A DNA stretch of 12,085 bases from Methylobacter sp. (lineage in GTDB: Bacteria; Pseudomonadota; Gammaproteobacteria; Methylococcales; Methylomonadaceae). The position numbers and the translations under genes are program-made. The DNA lies in assembly GCA_028714995.1 (NCBI GenBank), contig JAQTLI010000038.1:1-12085 (forward strand). The letters run 5' to 3'. Below the pieces are notes generated by a model, which worked only from the letters and a program-made list of their open reading frames with translations, was not told the DNA's origin and ran no database searches. Below, piece by piece: positions 6,645 to 12,085 of the stretch; the stretch's first letter is position 1; each line of letters starts with the position of its first letter.

Positions 6645-8057
6645 TCATGCCCAAAATGGCACATACTTGGCGTAGCGTTTGGAAGCATTTTCAGGGTCAT
6701 CCAGCTTAATCATGTTCTGTTCAACTGCGGCAGTAATAACCTGAGAAACAGTAGACGTCTTCGCCCTCGTATCGTCGAGCTTGAAACGTTCCCGCAGGCT
6801 CTGATTACTCATCTTTTCATTGCTGACGTATTTCAGGCAACAGTGCATATAGCATGCGCTCACCCGCTCCTTTGGCTCCATATCAACGAAGTCCTTATGC
6901 GCAAAAAGGGCAACTGTTGTATGCACGGGTGTCACCCAAAATTCCGGCGCTGGCAACTGATAATACTCAGTGTTAAACACGACCTTGTCGATGCCACTAC
7001 CTTTTTCTTCGCAGATTCCCATGCGACGCATCAGGTCTGCCAGTTTCTCGTTACGCGCTTTGTATTCATCCACAAAGCGCTCAGTCGGAATCAGAGGCTG
7101 GCCGGGGTTAGTGATCTCAATCCGGTCTGCATAAATTTCCACCATCACTGAGCCGCCAGACTCTTCAAAGTCCTGATGCACAAGCGCATTGGCAACCAGC
7201 TCACGAATCGCCAGTTCGGGGAACATCCGTACCTCCTCACGTAGCGCCTGACCGATGACTTCGTTCACTGGCAATTGGCTGTTGATATAAGAAATCAGTG
7301 CTTCAAAACCGACGGCATACCCTTTCTGGCCAATCAAATCACGTTCGGTTTGCAGTTTGTTCTTGCCCTTGTACTTGACCATCCGCACTGTTTTACGCAT
7401 TAAAGAGTCAAACTGGCGCATATCCTTCGCCAGCAGTAAGGCACCTAAATTCGTAATTTTGTATTGTCCTGATTCGACACGAATCAGTTTTTCACTGACC
7501 AAACGCGCAAGGATACCGTCTCTTGATGCGGGCAGTGGCAATTTCAGCAGCTCAAAAAACGTTTGAATATCCAGCGCCGCAACAACGGCATCAGCATCAA
7601 TGGCTGCCGATGCGTCCAACGCGAGAAAATCAGCCTTCCCCTCTGAAAAAATGCGCCGTAACTGATCCGGTGACATGGGAACCAACTCCTCTCCGGCTCG
7701 CATCAAATATGCTCCTTCATGATGTAATGGCTGACCAATCGGGCGCGATGGAATTTGGAATACTAATACTCTGCCATCGGGATGTTGTAGTTCCTGAATA
7801 TCTACGCGAAAATGCAGGGCATTCAAAATTCTGGCTTTGATATCACCAGTGATCAAAAACGCCTGGGTGTCGACCACGCGACGCGGCGGTTTATCGCTAA
7901 CGCCGAGCACTAAATAACCGCCGCCTTCGTTAGCAAGTGCCACACAATACTTCAGCAGTTTGCCGGTATCGAACTGCTGCTTGGCTTCTTTGAACTCAAG
8001 ATGTTCGTTCTCTGGTACATCAAGAAGCCAGTGATTGAGTTGTTCGAGAGTGATCAT
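6645..8057 (-). CDS. AlbA_2 (Schlafen-like) domain protein with ATPase-like and winged-helix regions; putative regulator within the RM locus
   Basis: The 470-residue protein belongs to the predicted regulator group with an N-terminal AlbA_2 (divergent AAA-4/Schlafen-related) domain: LEFKEAK (20-26) and ALANEGGGYLVLGVSD (40-55) are its hallmark. A winged-helix-like stretch lies around 160-215. A GHKL-like ATPase region shows an N-box-like ELVANALVHQD (286-296), NPGQ (317-320) and EKGSGIDK (351-358). A second winged-helix-like region ends the protein (about 400-466). Members often lie inside Type I restriction loci, but their molecular role is unsettled. The start ATG overlaps the hsdS stop (ATGA), with GAGGAA 8 bases upstream, so translation is coupled to hsdS. 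The intergenic dyads upstream of hsdR are candidate targets (inference). A part in defence itself, rather than regulation, is possible. Confidence 0.88.
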   Translation of the reverse strand: MITLEQLNHWLLDVPENEHLEFKEAKQQFDTGKLLKYCVALANEGGGYLVLGVSDKPPRRVVDTQAFLITGDIKARILNALHFRVDIQELQHPDGRVLVFQIPSRPIGQPLHHEGAYLMRAGEELVPMSPDQLRRIFSEGKADFLALDASAAIDADAVVAALDIQTFFELLKLPLPASRDGILARLVSEKLIRVESGQYKITNLGALLLAKDMRQFDSLMRKTVRMVKYKGKNKLQTERDLIGQKGYAVGFEALISYINSQLPVNEVIGQALREEVRMFPELAIRELVANALVHQDFEESGGSVMVEIYADRIEITNPGQPLIPTERFVDEYKARNEKLADLMRRMGICEEKGSGIDKVVFNTEYYQLPAPEFWVTPVHTTVALFAHKDFVDMEPKERVSACYMHCCLKYVSNEKMSNQSLRERFKLDDTRAKTSTVSQVITAAVEQNMIKLDDPENASKRYAKYVPFWA

Positions 8058-9403
8058 GCGGTAGTTTCCTCAATCAAAGCCTCGGCATCCGGTAGGCGCA
8101 ACTGGCCGGAGATCAGGCGTGGGAGCAAGGTGTCGCGGAGGGTGGCTAGGGTTTTGATTTGTTGCTCAATAATTTTTATTTTTTGAAAAATAACCGAAAC
8201 TTGATCTTGAAAAACAACAAGAATTTTCGGAGCAGGTATAAGTATCGGAATGCTCTTTACAGTTTTTGAATTTACTGCGTCAGCAATCGAGGAGGTACTA
8301 CTTAAAGTTGAATAATCAAATTGCCTTAGATGAAGATAGATAAACTCAGTTGACAAGGGTACCTGTCTATCCAATTTAAAGTGAGCAATCGCCTCGTTTG
8401 TTGTCATTTCGCCGTCGCTTATCGCAACACGACCAATGGTCATTTTGAAGCTCAACATTACGGTATTGTCAGGAACAACTCGAACATTAAAACGTTCAAT
8501 AGATTCGGCAGTTAAAAACTCATTGGTTGTTGAAATATAAGCCCCTGAAATGCCCATGTCTCGTATAGAAACCCAGCGCACATCATTAGGGTTCTCAGAA
8601 AACCAATGCTGTTCTTTTCTTGGTGGGGTTTTACCAATCCCAACTGTCGAAATCCCATCGAGTGTGCTTGCCCGCCACCCTTTCGGCAACAAGCCCAGTT
8701 CTGATTTCTCAAAGCTGTCGGGAAAGAGCTCGGCGGTTTCGGCATCCATGCCTTCCGGCTCAAGGCCTTGCTGTTTGGCACGTACGGGGTCGAAGTCCAC
8801 GAACCAGGATTTGAACAGGGCCTGGGCGATGGCTTCGAGGGTGGTGTTGGTTTCGCGTAGTAGTCTAATTTTGCCATCCAGAGACAATAAAATAGAAGTA
8901 ATATCTGTACTGGCATCGTGATCTATTTTCGGGCATGGCACAGACTCGATTGTCTTCGCGCTTATGTTTACTTGATTCGCACTACCAGTTGAATTTGATA
9001 CTAAAAAATCTTGAGATTCCTTTAATGATAAAAGATAAAACAAGAAATCTAAGTCAATATTCGAAGATTCTTTAAGTATTAAGCGTCCAACTCGTTGATT
9101 AATTAATGCAGATTTTTCACCTTTCCAAACACGTGCAGCTCTCCCCACTAATGATTCCGGCGCACTTGGACCAGAGCCGGTCATCGAGATTAGAATATCT
9201 CCAGGTTTTGTAGTCCATTTGCTAGTTGCTGTAGCAACTTCAGTAGACACAAATGTCGTATCGTCATATGACACATGTCCGTTTCGGACGTTTTTAATTT
9301 TTAAAACCGACCATTCACCAGTTGATTTAAAGTCTTGGCTTTTATAAGCGTATCCACCTTGAACAGTTGCAAATTCGCCTAGAGTTGTCATCTCAAAACT
9401 CAT
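8054..9403 (-). CDS. hsdS: Type I restriction-modification specificity subunit (HsdS)
   Basis: HsdS binds the bipartite DNA target and holds two HsdM subunits. The 449 residues show two target-recognition domains (about 5-165 and 245-390) separated by a conserved helical spacer (about 175-230, with LDGKIRLLRETN, LEAIAQALFKSWFVDFDPVRAK in part) and closed by a second conserved region (about 395-435, LATLRDTLLPRLISGQLRL in part). This is the standard full-length two-domain layout. The ATG at 9403 lies inside the hsdM end with GGAGG 8 bases upstream; a second ATG four codons later is possible. It overlaps hsdM by 11 bp and the next gene by 4 bp. The recognition domains are visibly more AT-rich than the conserved regions, consistent with domain exchange. 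The target sequence cannot be read from this. Confidence 0.96.
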   Translation of the reverse strand: MSFEMTTLGEFATVQGGYAYKSQDFKSTGEWSVLKIKNVRNGHVSYDDTTFVSTEVATATSKWTTKPGDILISMTGSGPSAPESLVGRAARVWKGEKSALINQRVGRLILKESSNIDLDFLFYLLSLKESQDFLVSNSTGSANQVNISAKTIESVPCPKIDHDASTDITSILLSLDGKIRLLRETNTTLEAIAQALFKSWFVDFDPVRAKQQGLEPEGMDAETAELFPDSFEKSELGLLPKGWRASTLDGISTVGIGKTPPRKEQHWFSENPNDVRWVSIRDMGISGAYISTTNEFLTAESIERFNVRVVPDNTVMLSFKMTIGRVAISDGEMTTNEAIAHFKLDRQVPLSTEFIYLHLRQFDYSTLSSTSSIADAVNSKTVKSIPILIPAPKILVVFQDQVSVIFQKIKIIEQQIKTLATLRDTLLPRLISGQLRLPDAEALIEETTA

Positions 9404-11003
9404 ACCCCAAGCCTCCCAACTTCTGGCGTATCAGTTGATCCAGTTCCGCGCCTTTCGCCATTTGCTCGCCCAGCGTTTCGGTCAGCTTTTGCATTTTCTC
9501 GGCAAAGCCCTCGTCATCGTCTTCAACGGCTTCTGCGCCGACATAGCGACCAGGCGTGAGAACGTGTCCGTGTTCGGCGATTTCTGCCAGGGTGACGCTG
9601 CGGCAGTAGCCGGGGATGTCTTGATAAATCCCCCCTTCGACGGGCTCAGGGCGAACGGTTTCTTCATCCGTTCGTGGTGAGCTTGTCGAACCGCGCCATG
9701 CTTCGACGGTGTTGGCGATCTTTTCTATGACTTCATCGGTGAATTCGCATTGCACGCGGCTGATCATGCTGCCGAGTTTGCGGGCGTCGATGAACAGGAC
9801 TTCACCTTGCCGGACGCGCTTTTCCTTGACCAGAAACCACAGGCAGGCGGGGATCTGGGTGTTGAAAAACAGCTGGCCGGGCAGTGCGATCATGACTTCG
9901 ACCTTATCAGCATCGACCATGGCGCGGCGGATGTCGCCTTCGCTGTTCTGGCTGGATGACATCGAGCCGTTGGCGAGCACGATACCGGCGCGGCCTGTGG
10001 GTTTCAGGTGGTACAGCATGTGTTGCAACCAGGCATAGTTGGCATTGCCTAGTGGCGGCGTGCCGTAAACCCAGCGCGGGTCGCCTTCCAGGCTGCCGTG
10101 CCACCAGTCGGAGATATTGAACGGCGGATTGGCGAGCACAAAATCGGCGCGCAGGTCGGGGTGCTGGTCGCGTACGAAGGTGTCGGCGGGTTCTTTGCCC
10201 AGATTGAAGTCGATGCCGCGAATGGCAAGGTTCATCGCAGCCAGTCGCCATGTGGTCGGATTGGCTTCCTGCCCGTAGATGGAGACGTCGCCCAATTTGC
10301 CGCCGTGGGCTTCGATGAATTTTTCCGATTGCACAAACATGCCGCCGGAACCGCAGCAGGGGTCATAGACCTGACCATGATGCGGGGCGAGTACGGCAAC
10401 CAAGGTTTTTACGATGGAAGCTGGCGTATAGAATTGCCCGCCGCGCTTGCCCTCGGCGCTGGCGAACTGGCCAAGGAAGTATTCATAAACCTGACCGAGC
10501 AGATCGCGGGCGTGGTTTTTAGCGGTATCAGTCGATTCACCAAAGCCGATTTGCGAGACCAGATCGACCAGTTCACCCAGTTTGCCATCGGGCAGTTGTA
10601 CTCTGGCATAGCGTTTGTCGAGGATACCTTTGAGCTTGGGATTTTCAGCTTCAATCAGCGATAGCGCGTCATCGATGCGTTTGCCGATATCGGCCTGTTT
10701 GGCCTGGGCGCGCAGGCTTTCCCAACGGGCGGCTTCAGGCACCCAGAATACGTTGACTTCTTTGTAGTAGTCGCGGTCTTCAAGTTCTTCATTGATGAGG
10801 TCTTGGTCGGCATCATCCAGATAGTAATCGTCTTGGCTATCTGCAAACTTGCGCGTGAGTTCTGCTCGGCGGGTCTGGAAGGTGTCGGAGATGTATTTGA
10901 CGAAGATGAGGCCGAGCACGATGTGCTTGTATTCGGCGGCGTCCATGTTGGCGCGCAGCTTGTCGGCGGTAGCCCAGAGTGTTTTTTTGATGTCTTCGAT
11001 CAT
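9393..11003 (-). CDS. hsdM: Type I DNA (adenine-N6) methyltransferase subunit (HsdM)
   Basis: HsdM transfers methyl groups from S-adenosylmethionine to adenine N6 at the target set by HsdS and is required for both host protection and cleavage. An N-terminal HsdM helical domain (KTLWATADKLR, EYKHIVLGLIFVKYISD) is followed by GGQFYTP (188-194), the SAM-binding DPCCGSGG (214-221) and the catalytic NPPF (292-295). The C-terminal tail begins around residue 460. Length is 536 residues. About 19 residues (439-457, including TVRPEPVEG) are encoded by an in-frame palindromic repeat between AWRG and the IYQDIPGYC segment, in a linker after the catalytic domain, so activity may be kept. The ATG at 11003 has only a weak ribosome site. 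It is the first gene of the hsd block and overlaps hsdS. Confidence 0.97.
   Translation of the reverse strand: MIEDIKKTLWATADKLRANMDAAEYKHIVLGLIFVKYISDTFQTRRAELTRKFADSQDDYYLDDADQDLINEELEDRDYYKEVNVFWVPEAARWESLRAQAKQADIGKRIDDALSLIEAENPKLKGILDKRYARVQLPDGKLGELVDLVSQIGFGESTDTAKNHARDLLGQVYEYFLGQFASAEGKRGGQFYTPASIVKTLVAVLAPHHGQVYDPCCGSGGMFVQSEKFIEAHGGKLGDVSIYGQEANPTTWRLAAMNLAIRGIDFNLGKEPADTFVRDQHPDLRADFVLANPPFNISDWWHGSLEGDPRWVYGTPPLGNANYAWLQHMLYHLKPTGRAGIVLANGSMSSSQNSEGDIRRAMVDADKVEVMIALPGQLFFNTQIPACLWFLVKEKRVRQGEVLFIDARKLGSMISRVQCEFTDEVIEKIANTVEAWRGSTSSPRTDEETVRPEPVEGGIYQDIPGYCRSVTLAEIAEHGHVLTPGRYVGAEAVEDDDEGFAEKMQKLTETLGEQMAKGAELDQLIRQKLGGLGYEF
9634..9692 (+). repeat. REP-like palindromic element inside hsdM (copy A)
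   Basis: Two 25-base half-elements (9634-9658 and 9668-9692) around a 9-base loop form an imperfect dyad with 18 of 25 positions complementary. The paired blocks are TTCGAC, GCTCA and CGAACGG. On the minus strand it reads in frame through hsdM and gives residues of the VRPEPVEG type. I recognise that peptide as the translation of a widespread proteobacterial interspersed repeat. A 24-base stretch is identical, in opposite orientation, to copy B at 11073-11135. Confidence 0.85.
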
Positions 11004-11039
11004 GCGTTTTTGCTTGAGAAATTGGAATTATTTTGTTGT

Positions 11040-11155
11040 TAGGGAAGCGCTGAATAAATTGATTTCGTTCATGGTTCGACAAGCTCACCACGAACGAAAT
11101 CAAAATATTACCGTTCATCCTGAGCCTGTCGAAGGATTAAATTAGCGCTTCCTTA
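11040..11155. repeat. MITE-like element with terminal inverted repeats, enclosing REP-like copy B, upstream of hsdM
   Basis: The ends TAGGGAAGCGCT (11040-11051) and AGCGCTTCCTTA (11144-11155) are inverted repeats matching at 11 of 12 positions. Inside lies a second REP-like dyad, 11073-11135: half-elements 11073-11096 and 11111-11135 around a 14-base loop. The whole 116 bp could fold into one long hairpin. It carries no ORF worth calling. It lies in the hsdM leader, ending 36 bases from the start codon, so it may be transcribed with hsdM or affect its expression. No clear target-site duplication is visible. Confidence 0.6.
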
Positions 11156-11262
11156 GTGTGTATCCGTTCTGATAACTTGGATGCAGGTTCTGGCTATAGT
11201 ATCACGAAGTTTTGTCCATTGACTTTGTACCCCCAGTTCAGGATGTGCTATCGCTGAAAACA
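11156..11262. other. Intergenic sequence between the hsdM-side repeat and the ilvC terminator
   Basis: This stretch should contain the right junction of the hsd block and perhaps the hsdM promoter. On the minus strand the segment GTGATACTATAG contains a TACTAT that could be a -10, but no matching -35 at good spacing is evident. I see no gene, repeat or transposase remnant here. Confidence 0.4.
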
Positions 11263-11291
11263 AAAAAGCCCATCATAAAGACGGGCTTTTT
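11263..11291 (-). terminator. Rho-independent terminator downstream of ilvC
   Basis: AAAAAGCCC (11263-11271) and GGGCTTTTT (11283-11291) form a perfect 9-bp stem with an 11-base loop. Read on the minus strand, GGGC is followed by six T residues, 65-93 bases after the ilvC stop. The A-tract on the other side makes it potentially bidirectional. It separates ilvC transcription from hsdM. Confidence 0.85.
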
Positions 11292-11306
11292 AAGCTAATA
11301 AACCAG

Positions 11307-11343
11307 GAAACAATTATCGATTGTTAAATCGAGTTATTGTTTC
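11307..11343 (-). repeat. Nested hairpin in the ilvC 3' region
   Basis: GAAACAAT (11307-11314) pairs with ATTGTTTC (11336-11343), and inside it TCGATT (11317-11322) pairs with AATCGA (11327-11332) around a GTTA loop. Only a small asymmetric internal loop (2 and 3 bases) separates the stems. It starts 12 bases after the ilvC stop and lacks a T-tract. It may be a transcript-end stabiliser upstream of the terminator, or a remnant of an older regulatory structure. Confidence 0.6.
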
Positions 11344-11355
11344 TTGATTTAAGTT

Positions 11356-12085
11356 TTAGTTTTTGGTTTTATCAACGATCTGGTTGGCTTTGATCCAAGG
11401 CATCATGCTGCGCAGTTTTGCACCAACAACCTCGATAGGATGTTCTGCATTCAAACGACGCTTGGCAGTCATTTCCGGATAGTTAGTCATGCCTTCCATA
11501 ATGAATTGCTTGGCGTACTCGCCGTTTCTGATATTTTTCAATGCTTCGCGCATTGCCCAGCGGCTTTCTTCGTTAATGACGCGTGGGCCTGTAACGTATT
11601 CACCGTACTCGGCATTGTTAGAGATGGAGTAGTTCATGTTGGCAATGCCGCCTTCGTACATCAGGTCAACAATCAGTTTTAATTCGTGCAGACATTCAAA
11701 GTAGGCCATTTCCGGTGCATAACCGGCTTCAACCAGTGTTTCAAAGCCCGCTTTAACCAATTCAACCGCACCGCCGCATAATACGGCTTGTTCACCAAAC
11801 AAATCGGTTTCTGTTTCGTCGCGGAAAGTGGTTTCAATGATGCCTGAACGACCACCGCCGATAGCTGATGCGTAAGACAAACAAATAGCTTTAGCTTTGC
11901 CGGAAGAATCCTGGTGTATGGCTATTAAATCAGGGATGCCGCCGCCGCGTACAAATTCGGAGCGAACTGTATGGCCCGGTGCTTTGGGTGCAATCATGAT
12001 CACGTCTAAATCAGCGCGAGGAACAATTTGGTTGTACAAAATTGCAAAACCGTGGGCGAATGCTAACGCAGCACCTTTTTTAATG
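11356..12085 (-). CDS. ilvC: Ketol-acid reductoisomerase (C-terminal part; N-terminus beyond the window)
   Basis: IlvC isomerises and reduces acetolactate with NADPH and magnesium to the dihydroxy acid precursors of valine, leucine and isoleucine. The frame is open to the right edge, where it reads IKKGAALAFAHGFAI. The visible 243 residues contain the end of the Rossmann domain (VIMIAPKAPGHTVR) and the knotted C-terminal domain. The latter carries the metal-binding acidic residues in DLFGEQAVLCGG and FECLHELK, and SNNAEYGEY near the active site. The C-terminus (IVDKTKN) gives the short class I form of about 338 residues. A TTG inside the visible part (12039) is not the start. The gene ends 65 bases before a strong terminator. 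ilvC is normally upstream of pssA and leuA in related organisms. Confidence 0.97.
   Translation of the reverse strand, partial: IKKGAALAFAHGFAILYNQIVPRADLDVIMIAPKAPGHTVRSEFVRGGGIPDLIAIHQDSSGKAKAICLSYASAIGGGRSGIIETTFRDETETDLFGEQAVLCGGAVELVKAGFETLVEAGYAPEMAYFECLHELKLIVDLMYEGGIANMNYSISNNAEYGEYVTGPRVINEESRWAMREALKNIRNGEYAKQFIMEGMTNYPEMTAKRRLNAEHPIEVVGAKLRSMMPWIKANQIVDKTKN

Noticed and set aside
9482..9680. Small frames with peptides such as FALSPSKGG crossing the hsdM repeat
   Set aside because: They are translations of the palindromic repeat and of the opposite strand, not genes.
10837..11145. Small frames on both strands at the hsdM start, with VVSLSNHERN- or MVRQAHHERN-like peptides
   Set aside because: These are the usual spurious ORFs produced by the REP-like repeat and by antisense of hsdM.
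11156..11262. Possible insertion-sequence end between ilvC and the MITE-like element
   Set aside because: No inverted-repeat partner, transposase frame or target duplication could be seen.

Overview
The window is a stretch of proteobacterial chromosome read almost entirely on the minus strand. Housekeeping genes at both ends flank a Type I restriction-modification locus. In minus-strand transcription order (right to left) it holds: ilvC (C-terminal part), hsdM, hsdS, an AlbA_2/ATPase-like regulator gene, hsdR, pssA, leuA, and the N-terminal part of a family 4 uracil-DNA glycosylase. Close linkage of ilvC, pssA and leuA is known from beta- and some gammaproteobacteria. Together with the protein sequences it suggests a gammaproteobacterium, possibly a Methylococcales-type methanotroph. 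That placement is an inference from synteny and recall, not from a search.

Right flank (11156-12085): ilvC ends at 11356, followed by a nested hairpin and a convincing rho-independent terminator (11263-11291). Left flank (1-2998): pssA appears to have its own promoter, then a 243-base gap with a small leucine-rich ORF and hairpins before leuA, then udg 43 bases after leuA. The leucine branch (IlvC, LeuA) and phospholipid synthesis (PssA) are the ancestral content.

Central block (3070-11155): hsdM and hsdS overlap by 11 bp. hsdS and the AlbA_2 gene overlap as ATGA, so these three look translationally coupled. hsdR is set apart by a 398-bp gap that holds two near-identical 27-bp dyads 41 bp apart and, further upstream, a second dyad cluster. 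The simplest reading is separate control of the nuclease subunit, possibly by the AlbA_2/winged-helix protein encoded just upstream. HsdM and HsdS form the methyltransferase, and HsdR adds the ATP-driven translocase/nuclease. HsdS carries AT-rich target-recognition regions around GC-richer conserved regions, as expected of a recombining specificity subunit.

The most unusual feature is that palindromic repeats are embedded in frame in two genes of the locus. A 59-bp REP-like dyad adds about 20 residues to HsdM, and a different hairpin lies in an extra segment of HsdR between helicase motifs II and III. A second copy of the HsdM-type repeat, in opposite orientation and inside a 116-bp terminal-inverted-repeat element, sits just upstream of hsdM. 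No RNA genes, CRISPR arrays, transposases or integrases were seen.
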